A stretch of 64,000 nt of DNA from the NCBI GenBank assembly GCA_017590115.1, contig JAGGNK010008559.1, positions 8,239,888 to 8,303,887 on the forward strand. Reading direction: 5' to 3'. Under the pieces are notes generated by a model. That model did not search any database. It had not been told where the DNA came from and saw only the letters and a list, made by a program, of their open reading frames with translations. Numbering within the stretch: the first letter of the stretch is position 1; each line of letters starts with the position of its first letter. The position numbers and the translations under genes are program-made. This stretch comes from Montifringilla adamsi. Taxonomy: Eukaryota > Chordata > Aves > Passeriformes > Passeridae. Shown in pieces: positions 33,695 to 44,862 of the stretch.

Positions 33695-36600
33695 CATTAG
33701 GGCTGCATTCCTTGTCCCGAGCCTCTGGAGAGGTCCCACAGCCCTGCCTGGCCCATGCTTTTCCCCAGGCACCAGGCAGGACCAGACAACAAGTTTCCAA
33801 AAGCGATGCTTTAAAAAAAAAAAGGAACCACAAAAAAGCCCAAATGAAAAGCATACCAAGAGTTTTCCACATCCTTTAGGGAATAGTCAGCATTAAACAG
33901 CAGGCCTTCACTTTTCCCCTCTGGTCTCCCCCTAAACAAACAAACTGAGCAGCTCCCAGTAAATGCTTAAATTGCAAAGGGATTATTTTTCCTTGTTTGC
34001 ACATTAAAAATAACTAATTGCATTACAATCCAAATTTATAAGTGCTTTTAAACTCCTCTGTTGCTCAGGTGATAACTGTGTGTGCTGAGGTGCATGTATT
34101 TGTGGCATATATCTCTGGAAATGGAGTGTATAAGGGAAAAGCTCATGGCCTCTTTACTTGCAGCATTCCTATAATAAGTCAAAGAAGTCACACAGTGCCC
34201 TTTTATTTCCAAAGCTGGACTTAAATCACGTCAATAAATCTGCAGACTTATTATGAGATGCAGCACGGGTAATGTAAACAGAAAAAACCCCACCCCCAGC
34301 ACACCCGAGTTTAAAAATAGGATGTAAGGAGGAAAAAAAGTTAACCATCCATACAATAAAAAGAAATGCAACACAAGAGCGCTGTGTCAAGCAGTGCCTT
34401 GAAATTATCCTCACTAAATTACAGTCGTGCTCTTCCCACTCTCTGTAATTTACGTGAGGGTTTGGTTATTCCAGACGCGTTTGCTCCAGGTAAACCCAGA
34501 TGTTTTTTGTTTTGGTATTGGAAATCCTTCACTGGTCTGGGTGACCTGCCCACAGCTGAGGAGTAAAGCACATTATTTCCATAGATCAAGGAAGATGACT
34601 GTGAACAGGTACCAGTGTTGCATGTGGTGAATCCAGTACTTTGCTCCCTTTTTCCACAGCATAGGTGTGTTTGGTGAGATTGAGCCTTCCTGTGAGTGTC
34701 TCTGTGAAATAAATGCACAGTGAAGCCCAAACAGGAGGACACAACTGCTTGGATCCCCAAAAGCCGAACAAAATGGATTCGTGGCTTGCTGGATCAAAAA
34801 TGGGGTGATTTCATTTGTCCCCAAGGCCACCTGCTTCTGGCTTGGGTTGCGGATGTGCCCACCCTGCTGAGCCTGTGGGAAAACCCCATGAGGTGCTGCC
34901 ACAGCTCCAGCTGATTTGTCCCTCAACTCAGAACCTGAGCCAGCTGTAAATCCCCTTATCCTCTCCATTTCTGATCATAATTGCAGTTTACCTGGAGATT
35001 TGCAGATGGAGGTCTCAAAGGCAGGAGAGAGGGCTGTGTAGGGTTTTTATAGGTGGGGTTTTGGAAAGGTTGGGTAAGGAGATTATTAAAAAGGTAGGAA
35101 TTAATTGTCGTAAAACCCACAATCTGACTTAATGATTATTTTCATGTATGTGCTTATAACTCAAGTTTATAAAATGCCATTTATAAAATTATTTTTACTT
35201 TGTGAAAGAAGGAAAATGCCCCAAGCCTCTGGCAAGGTGGTAAATTTTGAAGTGTTTAAAATCATGTATCTCCCTCTCCAATGTACAGCACGTATTTTTC
35301 ATCTGTTGATCTTTTTAGGTAAATACAGCTGGGTTCATTAAGCAAACATCTCCTGAGGTGTGGCTCTTGCTACTGCAGTGTTTGTGTAGCCTGGGAGCTG
35401 CTCACCTGGGGACGGCACTGCCACATTCCAGGTTCAAATCCAAGGAAACCCTGGCCACCTGCCCTGGCATCCCTCAGCCTGCTCAGGTTCAGTGTCCTGG
35501 TGCCTGGCAGGAAAACCGAGTGGCCTTTTCCCCTGGGAGCAGCCCTGCCTGGGAGGAGATGGGACCCTCCAGATGCTCCATGGCTCAGTCTGACTCCCCA
35601 GGTCAGTCAGCCAGCAGGACTTCTTCCTCTGGCTTTAAGGCTCAGTTGAGACAGTTTGGGGAAGAAGTGAAAGGTAAAGATGGGCCATTAGAGGGCACTT
35701 TTGCAATCCTGGAGAAGGAAAACGGTGCTTATTATTTCACTTAGGACTGTTTATTTTGGCACTCTCTTAAATTCAGTGATAAACAGCAGGAAAATCCCTC
35801 CAGTCAGCAGGAATATATCAATAAAATATTGACTCAGAGTTTAAAAGAAAAGAAAACAAGACAAACTTGTAGAAAACGGAATACAAGACATTTAAGGAGG
35901 CGGCACAGCCTAGAGCACAAAAAATCTCACAAATGTGTTTCACGTAATTTGTGTGGCTTAGTGCAGTGCTTAGGCCTCAGCTTGTACCTGGCTTCTAAAA
36001 ACAAATCCAAGGCAAGGAAATTTTTTGGGGGGAGTTTCTGAGGGCTGGGTGGCAGAGCATGAATTCACAGGCTCACATCTAGCAAGTGCGTTTTCTGAGG
36101 GACTCTGTCAAAGTCACTGGCGAGCTTGCCCAGAAACAAACATGGGATGAATAAATGGGCTTTTTGCTTTGCTCTTGATGTTTTGCATGAGTAAACTACA
36201 GAGGGTTTAGTTTGAAACCCTGCCAAATTATAATGAGTGTGCTGCAAAAACTAAAATCTGTTTATTAAGTGGTGTGAAAGGGTGGTGTAACACTGACAGC
36301 ACAGCTTCCAAAAACTGTGAGCGAGGTTTGGATGCCTCTTTGCTGTTGTCCCACTTTTGGAAGTGTTGTGCATGAAAATTAGGCCCATTTTAAGCCTCTG
36401 AGGTTAGATATGTGAAAATGAAAGCACTCAAAATTCTATTAATTTGTCAAAGAACAGAGATTATGAAAGTTTCCTTTTTCAGTAACAGTTGACAACTTTG
36501 CAAGGTATTTCATGTGTGGGACGGGCAGGGATATAGAACTAAATTTAAAGTGTCTTTTTGGAGTTATTTTTAAGCCGAAATGCTTTTACAGTTAGATAAA

Positions 36601-38885
36601 GACACGGGAGACAAATCTGTACCTTGTCACTGCTCTGTGGATGTTAAGGGGGGCAGAAACACTGTTTATGGGAGTTTTTAAAGTGCATTAGCTAGTGAAA
36701 TTATTTAAGAAGTGAAGCTTAGCCTATAATCAAAATGGTTTATTTTAGTAGAGGTTACATTGCACTGGAACTGACTATGGGAATACACAGGATTGCAGTT
36801 TCAGGGGGTTCATGTGGAGGACGCTGTCTGCAGAAAGCCTCAGAATTTCTTACCTAACCAAATAATCTGCTGTAACTGTTGTGATTAAGTTGGAAGGAAT
36901 TTTATCCCTGTTGGCCAACAATAATACTTGAAAAATCAATAAACAGCATGTTAGAGCACACGAAACTCATCATGCTTTGTGTGAGAGCAGCTTTCTGCTG
37001 GCTTTGGTGACTCAAGCCAGCAAGTATTTTGACTTATGATCTTTGCTCCAAAAGGTCAAATGTCTTTAACTTCGCTGGTAAGTATCGACACTTCAGCCTG
37101 AATTTGAGGAACTATATCCACTGTCATCAAAAGCTAACTCAGGACCATGTTTGGGATAAATTTTGATAAAGGCTGGGAAAGTTAAATCAGGATTTACCTG
37201 TAGGTAACAATTGCATGTGTTGGGTAAAGCCCTGGACTCCTTTCTCCTCTGCAGGGCAGAGCGCTGCAGTAACCTGTCATTAAACCATCCCATATGATAA
37301 CAGAGCACACCATTTGAGACCTAAAATTGCATCCTCTGTGGGTGCACATCACTCCTGGCTCATGGATACTGCTGAGTTTGCCATGTGTTTTACCTGTCCC
37401 ATCAGTGATTTCAATGGGAAAAGAGAAAGATGAAGGAACTGAACTGGACAGCAGGAGTTGGAGAAAACAGCAGAAAGGGGGGAGGGAATGAGCTAATATT
37501 GGGGGAGAGCAGAGAGGAGGGGTGAGTGGGGAGGACCTGCATGTTGGTGGAAGGAATTATTAAATAACAATATCAGAGGCAGAGGAAGCAAAATGAGGGT
37601 GAAAATAGCCCTCCATAGCCTTGCTGGTGTCAGAAGCCCTGCTGTGCAGCATGTGGGTGGCTGTGTTTAGCTGTCCTGAGAGCAGAACAGGCAGAAGGGC
37701 AGCTGGAGGCAGCAGGGAGAGGGATTTAGGAAAAGCAGTTTTAGTATGGCTTGGACTACAGTGTGCCACTTCTCAAGGAGCTTTGTGGTTGCTATTTTTA
37801 CATAAAATATTAGGAGTGGTGGGAAAAAGAACTATCTCAGTGACAGATTTTATCTTAAAGGTAAAAGGAAGAGTTTGCTATAAAATAGTAGTTGCTTCAC
37901 AGTGCAGTACCCAGAGCAGTGCATGACTGCACACTCAGCCAAGGGACGAGATAAAACTGTTCCTGCCAGCTCAGCTTTTTACCATGTTTCTTCCCAAAAT
38001 TAGTGCTAGCACAGTTTAGGTAATGGCCTAAACATTTTTTCCCCCTTCTCCAAATGAAAAATGGTTATAATTTAATAATTTAAACTTGATATACTTGTAT
38101 TAGAAATGGGTTGTTTCCTCTTTCCCCCTGCCCCCCATCCCAGAGCCATTATATATGAGATCATCTACTGAACTGAAAGATTTCCAGCCTGTCCCACTGT
38201 ACATGTTAGGGTAGTAATTTCTGACCTAGTTATAGACATAATAATAAAAGGCTGAGATTATGAATTATTATGCCTAATTTGTAAAGGATTCTCTGCTTTT
38301 GTGTTTTGCAATTCCCATCAGGCTTGAGGATTAAGCCCCGCTGAATTGCATGCTAATACCAATGTGCTTTGAATATGTGTGGGTTTTTATCACATGTTTT
38401 CCTAATTCGCTATTTTTGTCAAGAACAGTTTCACTGGAAATATTTACTTTCCAGAGGATTGCTGGAAGCCCAACCAAAGTCTCCTAGGGGAAGCAAAGCC
38501 CATGTACCCTCCATCTGCTCTGTGCTTACTGGAGCTCCCAAGGCCAGCGAGCTCAGTTTCTGCCGTGGCAAAACATCAAAGTGTAACTCACCAAAGCGTG
38601 TGCAAGGCTTTTGCTCTTTGGTAGTGATTCCAATTTGAAACCAGTGCCTGGGCTTGCTTCGGTCACTGTTCAGGATGGGAAAATCTTGGTGACACCCTTT
38701 ATCCAAGCGCTGTGACAGTGCAAGCTTGGTCCTTACAGCGAGTTTTCCTGGCGTTTGTGTGGCAGTGAAGGTGCCTGCAAAAGACAAAGCACACGTGAGG
38801 TTGTTGTAGGTGTGCCCACGTTCCAGCACAGACGAGCTGTACGTGGTGCCCCTCCTGAGGTGGGACTCCCTGTCGTTGCTGCAGG

Positions 38886-39085
38886 ATGCTCCTGCTGCGC
38901 TGCCCGCTGCCGCTCCTGCTGCTGCTGCTGCTGCTGCCGCTCGACTCCAGGCCCCAGAAGCTGCCCACCAGGGATGAGGAGCTCTTCCAGATGCAGATCC
39001 GGGACAAGGCATTCTTCCACGACTCGTCAGTCATCCCTGACGGAGCCGAAATCAGCAGCTACCTCTTCCGAGACACCCCCAAAAG
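38886..39085 (+). CDS. NDNF: NDNF coding exon 2 (signal peptide and N-terminus)
   Basis: NDNF (neuron-derived neurotrophic factor) is a secreted glycoprotein. It supports neuron migration and neurite growth, endothelial survival and revascularisation, and GnRH-neuron migration. This exon encodes residues 1-66 plus two bases of codon 67. The start is a Met followed by a signal peptide with a very long Leu core (MLLLRCPLPLLLLLLLLPLD), largely encoded by a CTG repeat. After it come the mature N-terminal motif KLPTRDEELFQMQIRDKAFF and SSYLFRDTPK, which match the vertebrate NDNF family as I recall it. The donor is AAAAG then GTATTT at 39086. The sequence GTATTTC also begins exon 3, so the amino acids Arg-Tyr-Phe follow whether or not the intron is removed. 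Confidence 0.95.
38919..38941 (+). repeat. NDNF: CTG repeat in the signal-peptide coding region
   Basis: About seven consecutive CTG codons (with a final CTGCCG) encode the leucine core of the signal peptide. Its length could vary between individuals or species without disturbing the frame. Confidence 0.85.
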
Positions 39086-40042
39086 GTATTTCTCTCTGGC
39101 CCAAGCGAGGAAGCCGAACTTTGAAGACAGTAGCTCTGGTTGCTGAGTGCTTTGAGAGAAAAACTGGATTCCATCCAGAAAAATATAAATGCCAGTGTTC
39201 TGTTTGGTGAAGGAAATTTGTGAGCCTTCAGCCCAATCTGCCCTGCCCAGCTGAGGTTCTGTCCAATTTATTTGATTTCTGGGATAAGCCCAGAGCTCCC
39301 CCAGACTGCAGAATTTCTCTGAAGTGGGGCCATTAACCATGTCTGGAGGTAACCAGAGAGGAAAGGAAATGAGAAACTACAGGCTTGACCCACCCACACT
39401 TGTTCCTCTTCTTTTTTCCCTACTGTGCTTTAAGAAGCAGCATTAGGCAGCCTGGTCTGAAATCCCCACTTCCCAAACTTTACCCTGTGAGTCAGAAAAT
39501 ACTGAGGGTTAGACTGGGGAAGAAGCTGAGGCTCCAGAGAGTTTAGGGAAGAGCTGCATTGCCTCATATCACATACCTCCTCCAGCCTTCATTGGTGAGG
39601 AACATTTCACAATACGTGATGTGTGGTGCCTGGAGGGATGTGGGAGGGCAACTGGGTGTGCGTGTATCTCCATGTGCTCTCCTGGATACAATGTAAAATG
39701 TGTGTCCTGCTTGGAAGAGCATATCCCCAAGTCCCAGGAGAGATCAGTTTCCCACATTTATATCTCTGTGATTATTTGTATCTAGGTAGTATAGGGGTAG
39801 AAAGTAAAGCTGCTGGAGGGGAGGGCAGGAGGCCAGAAACCCCTCTGCTCTGCCTTGACACAGAAGTGTGAGCCCTGCTCCTTAGCTCTGGCCCACCAGC
39901 CTTTCCATACTCACTCTGCCTGCTGGTAACACTTTTGACTCTGGGGCCCCACCAAGACCATCCCTGATCATGTCCAGTCAATCCCTGCCAGCTGGCTGCC
40001 ATCAGGAGTTCCTGACATGTGGGTCTGTTAACTTCCCTCTAG
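39086..40042 (+). other. NDNF: NDNF intron 2
   Basis: 957 bases from GTATTT to CCCTCTAG. The ten bases AGGTATTTCT are repeated exactly at both ends across the splice junctions. Read through, the frame from exon 2 continues 20 codons into the intron and stops at 39144-39146, so intron retention would give an 86-residue secreted fragment. Nothing else is seen. Confidence 0.93.
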
Positions 40043-40167
40043 GTATTTCTTTGTGGTTGAAGAGGACAACACTCCCTTAGCAGTGACAGTGACACCGTGT
40101 GATGCTCCTCTGGAGTGGAAACTGAGTGTGCAGGAGCTCCCAGAGGAAGCCAGTGGGGAAGGATCAG
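40043..40167 (+). CDS. NDNF: NDNF coding exon 3
   Basis: 125 nt, entering in phase 2 and leaving in phase 1. It completes Arg67 and encodes residues 68-108, beginning YFFVVEEDNTPLAVTVTPCD and ending ELPEEASGEGS. The acceptor is ACTTCCCTCTAG and the donor is ATCAG then GTAACA at 40168. This is part of the conserved N-terminal NDNF domain, with a Cys at residue 87 in the TPCDAPLEWKL motif. The match to vertebrate NDNF is close throughout. Confidence 0.95.
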
Positions 40168-41037
40168 GTAACAACATCAGCAGCTTCCCCTGTCCCCTTT
40201 CCTGCTCTTCTCCTGGATTTAAAGTTCCTCAAACACTGAGTCTCACAGCAGACCTGTCTTTATGATCTCCTGCTGTTTCAGTCTTCCAGTGCAGGAGACT
40301 GACAACAGGCAGCAACAGGAAAAGGAAAAGGGCTACAAAGAAGTAAAAGCTGGGGTTACAGTTACAGGGGTCTGGATGCTGCCAGAGCAAACTGTGTTTG
40401 CCCAGGGTGACTCAGTTTGATGGGGGCTTTGCTGTGAGGTGTTTACAGAAGATAAAACTGGAGAAACAGGGCTGGCATTGCAGCAGGACTGAGCTCACCC
40501 CTCGTACGGGCTCATCTCCAGACACGGAGCCGTGTAGCTGCCGCTCAGGAGAGAAAAGGGCTGCCAGAGCCTCTGACACAAGTGCTGAACTGTCCCACAC
40601 ACCACCTGCTATGGCAGACACACCTCTGGTCCCCACTCTGTTTGGGAACAAAATTGTAGTGTGACTCAGATGGCCAAAGCCAAGAGTCCACATCCAGGAA
40701 CAGGCAAATGAGTGAGTTTCCCTCAGGGAAAACTGCATGGCAACTCCAAGTGGGATGCCTGACACTCCAGTGGAAGGTGTTAGCTGCCATTCATGAGACT
40801 TCACTAACGCTGGTCAGGTGGAATTTCTTTTGTGTTTGGGTTTAACCTGAGTGCCAAACCAATTTTCCCCTCTGATTTGACAGAAGTGTTGATCAATTAC
40901 ATCTTCCTCAGAAGACAAAACCTCCCTTTTCCATCTCACTTTCATATTTTATGTAGTAAAATGTGCCTTTTAGAGTTCTGTTTTTTCACATTTGCAGAAA
41001 GTGTCTGTACAAATGTTTTCTTTTGCATATATTCCAG
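40168..41037 (+). other. NDNF: NDNF intron 3
   Basis: 870 bases from GTAACA to GCATATATTCCAG. No other feature is seen. The exon 4 frame is open for about 15 codons upstream of the acceptor, which explains an apparent start at 40992; that Met is intronic. Confidence 0.92.
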
Positions 41038-42428
41038 GTGACCCAGAGCCCCTTGAGCAACAGAAACAGCAGATTACCAATGAGGAAGGCACGGAGCTCT
41101 TCTCCTACAAAGGCAATGACGTGGAGTACTTTGTGTCCTCTAGTTCCCCCTCTGGGCTGTACCAGCTGGATCTGCTGTCGACAGAGAAAGACACCCATTT
41201 TAAAGTGTATGCAACCACGACTCCGGAGTCGGACCAGCCTTATCCTGAGTTACCTTACGATCCCAGAATCGATGTCACCTCTCTGGGACGTACCACGGTG
41301 ACGCTGGCATGGAAACCGAGCCCCACGGCCTCCTTACTGAGACAGCCCATCCAGTACTGCATAGTCATCAACAAAGAGCACAACTTCAAAAGCCTCTGTG
41401 CTGTTGAAGCCAAGCTCAGCTCTGATGATGCCTTCATGATGGCTCCAAAGCCAGGTCTGGATTTCAGTCCCTTTGACTTTGCCCATTTTGGCTTCCCTGC
41501 AGACAACAACTCTGGCAAAGAACGTGGTTTCCTAAAATCCTCCAAGTTTGGGCGGCAAACATCCCCAAAGCCAAGAGTTGACCTGCATAGAGTTTGTATT
41601 GGGAACAAGAACATCTTCACCGTGTCTGACCTGAAGCCGGACACACAGTACTACTTTGACATGTTTGCAGTGAACACCAACACCAACATGAGCACTGCCT
41701 ATGTCGGCACCTTTGCCAGGACCAAGGAAGAGGCGAAGCAGAAAACAGTTGAGCTGAAGGACGGCAAAGTTACAGATGTGTTCATCAAAAGAAAGGGAGC
41801 CAAATTTCTACGTTTTGCCCCTGTTTCATCTCACCAAAAAGTCACCTTTTCCATTCATTCCTGCCTGGATGCTGTTCAGATCCAAGTTAGGAGGGATGGA
41901 AAGCTCCTCTTGTCTCAAAGTGTGGAGGGTGTGCGGCAGTTCCAGCTCCGGGGGAAAGCAAAAGCTAAATACCTTATTAGGCTGAAGGGCAGTAAGAAAG
42001 GCGCTTCCATGCTGAAGATCCTGGCTACAACCAGGCCTAACAAGCAGTCATTCCCTTCCCTTCCCGAAGACACGCGGATCAAAGCCTTCGACAAGCTCCG
42101 CACGTGTTCCTCGGTCACCGTGGCGTGGCTAGGCACGCAGGAGAGGAACAAATTCTGCATCTACAAGAGGGAAGTGGATGACAATTACAACGAAGAGCAA
42201 AAGAAAAGAGAGCAGAACCAGTGCTTGGGTCCAGACACGAGGAAGAAGTCGGAAAAGGTTCTGTGTAAATACTTCCACAGCCAGAACATCCAGAAAGCAG
42301 TGACCACAGAGACAATCAGAGGCCTGCAGCCTGGCAAGTCCTACCTGCTGGATGTTTACGTGATAGGGCACAGCGGGCACTCAGTCAAATACCAGAGCAA
42401 ACTGGTGAAAACAAGGAAGTTCTGTTAG
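41038..42428 (+). CDS. NDNF: NDNF coding exon 4 (FN3 domains and C-terminus)
   Basis: This large last exon encodes residues 110-571 and the TAG stop, so the complete protein is 571 residues, against about 568 in human. It contains the remainder of the N-terminal domain (residues 110-183). A first fibronectin type III domain with a long insertion follows, starting near residue 184 (PRIDVTSLGRTTVTLAWKPS). Then come a basic linker (KQKTVELKDG, FIKRKGAKFL) and a second FN3 domain from about 450 to 568, with RTCSSVTVAWLGTQERNKFC. N-glycosylation sequons are visible at N265 (N-N-S) and N325 (N-M-S). The protein ends in KTRKFC. No frameshift, internal stop or loss of a conserved cysteine is seen, so the gene appears intact. 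The reading frame joins exactly across the 40167/41038 junction (a Gly codon). Confidence 0.97.
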
Positions 42429-42925
42429 TGCCCCTGGATGGAGGAACACAGGGAACTCCAGACTGAGCATTATCCTGCTTCCGAGTATACGGATTGACTA
42501 CTTGCACAGCTGAGAAGTTGTGACCTGTATTTGTACTGTGTAGAAAAGATATCAACTTGTATATTTATGTTTACATAAGTCATTGTCTGAAGGAACTGAG
42601 GCTGGTGCTGTCTGGTAGCACTTGGCAGCGGTGTTATCATGTGTCCGGTGACCCACATGTGATGCTCAGTAGATGTCCAAGGTAGCAGAAAACCTCGGAG
42701 GAACTGGCACGCCTTTGCTTCCATATTGCATGAACTGCTTCTAAATTATTTTATACTCTAAGAGGCTGAGATACATCATTTGTTCACCTTGTTACTCACA
42801 CACACAACTCACAGACATATGCCCTTTCTCTCAGTGTAGATGGTAGGGTTTCTGTAAATTATTTTATAGAGTCTTGTTTTAAATGTTTATGTTTCTATGA
42901 TTGTAAACTATTAAAATCTCCCCCC

Positions 42926-42931
42926 AATAAA
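42926..42931 (+). terminator. NDNF: NDNF proximal poly(A) signal
   Basis: A canonical AATAAA about 500 bases after the stop codon, in C-rich then AT-rich sequence. Confidence 0.6.
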
Positions 42932-43077
42932 ATACAGATTTAAACTAAGTATTAACTGGGCTGCACATAAAGCAGTTTCATTGCTAATGTAAATTCTTAC
43001 CTAGCTGATTTTCATGTTTAAATACTGTATGTATTTCATGTACAAAGTTGCCATAACATTATATTCCTGTACATAAA

Positions 43078-43083
43078 ATTAAA
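43078..43083 (+). terminator. NDNF: NDNF distal poly(A) signal (ATTAAA variant)
   Basis: The common ATTAAA variant, followed 25-50 bases later by a T-rich, GT-containing downstream element. Sequence between the two signals keeps an AT-rich 3'UTR character (TACTGTATGTATTTCATGTA). Confidence 0.5.
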
Positions 43084-44825
43084 AAATATTAGATTATATA
43101 TTATTGACTTCTTGTTGGCTTTTTTTTTTGACATTCTATGTCGGCAGACAGATGTGGGGACAGAAGAGACATGCTGAAACTTGAACTGAATTCAGTTTTC
43201 CTGTTTCATTGTGGCTTGGAGTCTGAGTTAGAGAGGCCATGCAGGTCTTTTTTATGGTCATTTGTTGTTTTTTTGTTAGATTGTCATTGGAAACATTTCC
43301 TTTGTGGATGCTGCCAGGTTTGACCACAGTAGCAATAAGCTGAAAAGACTGTATTTTTCCATTGACAAGAATAGCAATGCTACCAAAATCCCAGATACTT
43401 CCATTTCATTTGCAGTTATTTCCATGGTGTAGGTTTCTTTAAGGTATTATAGATCTAGATATCATATTTTCTAAATTGTCTTGTTTTTTCATGTCATCTC
43501 CATTGACTCAAAAGCCTGCAGAGAGCTGCTTAATAGAAAACACTCCTCAGAGAAGCAGCTGGGCCAGCCCCATTTCAAGCAGTGAAGGTAGGAGGGAAAG
43601 GGACCAAAATCCATATAAAGGCTGAAAGCAGGTTCCTCTGAGGTTGCTGACAGGGAAAACCAGACCTGTCCATCCCTGCAGAAGTGAGCTTCAGTTTTCC
43701 TTGGCCCCGCAGTGTTGAGCTCCTGGTGTTTTCCTTTCTGCTGCCCCCAGCACTGGTGGGTGACAGGAGGGTTTTGTGGCTGCACAAGCTCCTGTGCCAT
43801 TCCACGTGCCAAGTTTGTTTTGATTCTCCCCACAAAAAATGTAGGTACCATATGAAGACTGATCAGAAGACACCTGCTGTGTTTAATGTGGTTATATAAT
43901 AAATGGAATAATGGGAATTGAGATTTCTCTGGAGATGATCTCTGATTCCTTAAAGGAACTCAGAAACACACACTTGCTGGATTTCTGCGCCAGGGTGTAC
44001 AGGAGCAGGTGACTCCAGCTGGGAATCCTCAAGAACAGGACAGTGGTAGCAAGGTTAGATCAACAGTTGCCAGGGGAATACTTTCCCTGTATTTTGCAGT
44101 CCTGAAAGCTACTGAATCCTTAAGCTAAAGAAAATTTTTTAATGCATTTCTCTCTTTACTGCTGCCCCTTGTGTGGGGATCAGTACCCCTTCCACTGGCC
44201 TAGTACGGTGTTTACTTCAAAACACATGTTTTGCCACAATTCCAGCTCTGCTTTTTCCCTTTGGCCAGATTTCTCTGTTTGGATATTCACCCAGCTCACT
44301 TGGCTTTTCTGCCTGCTAACCCCTCATGTTTGCAGCATGTCACAAATTTAGAAAACTCCCCAAGATGCGTGCAGCTTCTATTTCTGAACATGCTGTTTTC
44401 GAAGAAAAATGTCACAACAGTTGTCTTTATTTCCCACTGGAATTCTTCTTTTCCTGAACAGCTAGCTCTATTTATTCTTCTGGATGAAACTGAGACCATA
44501 CTAGTACCACATCTACTAATCATCACATTATTGAGGTCTTTATAGTCTGAGAGAGGCTGTTCTTTGAAGGATGGAGTTAAAATAAGGGCACTCTTTTATA
44601 CAGGGAAAATGTAAGTCAGCCTTTAACTGAGATGTGACTGAAGCAGGTGTTAAAGTAGAATAGGTCTCATCTGCTGGGAAAGCTCCAGAGTGAGTGTTTG
44701 TGAAAGCAGAGAGCCCATGGGAAAAGTCATGGCATGGGCAACATTGAAACATATATGAAAAGAATTTATAAAGAATATAATAGATGGATACCTGGTGTAA
44801 AAGGTCAAAAAAAGCCAGTATATCC

Positions 44826-44862
44826 AATATATATATATAAATATACATACAAATATACATAG
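44826..44862 (+). repeat. AT-rich microsatellite (TATA/TACA units)
   Basis: An imperfect (AT)n followed by ATATACATACA units. Confidence 0.85.

Larger units (their letters stand above)
22583..38884 (+). other. NDNF: NDNF intron 1 (about 16.3 kb)
   Basis: The donor is GTAAGG at 22583. The acceptor is probably CGTTGCTGCAG ending at 38884, one base before the start codon. Alternative acceptors at 38738 (GTCCTTACAG) and 38765 (TTTGTGTGGCAG) would add a longer 5'UTR. The intron contains two enhancer-like blocks (25480-25730 and 25740-26250), a CR1 tail (30880-31160), small tandem duplications (30812 and 33645) and a long minus-strand ORF (32611-33501). Another AT-rich, possibly conserved stretch lies at about 36380-36960. 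No other gene is recognised. Confidence 0.6.
42429..43120 (+). other. NDNF: NDNF 3'UTR
   Basis: AT-rich sequence after the stop codon, with a short 3'UTR ending after AATAAA at 42926. A longer form would extend to about 43105, using ATTAAA at 43078. The latter is followed by a GT/T-rich stretch (CTTCTTGTTGGC then a T run), which looks like a downstream poly(A) element. Confidence 0.7.

Noticed and set aside
38431..39012. 193-codon minus-strand ORF over NDNF exon 2
   Set aside because: A shadow of the CTG-rich signal-peptide coding region on the opposite strand.
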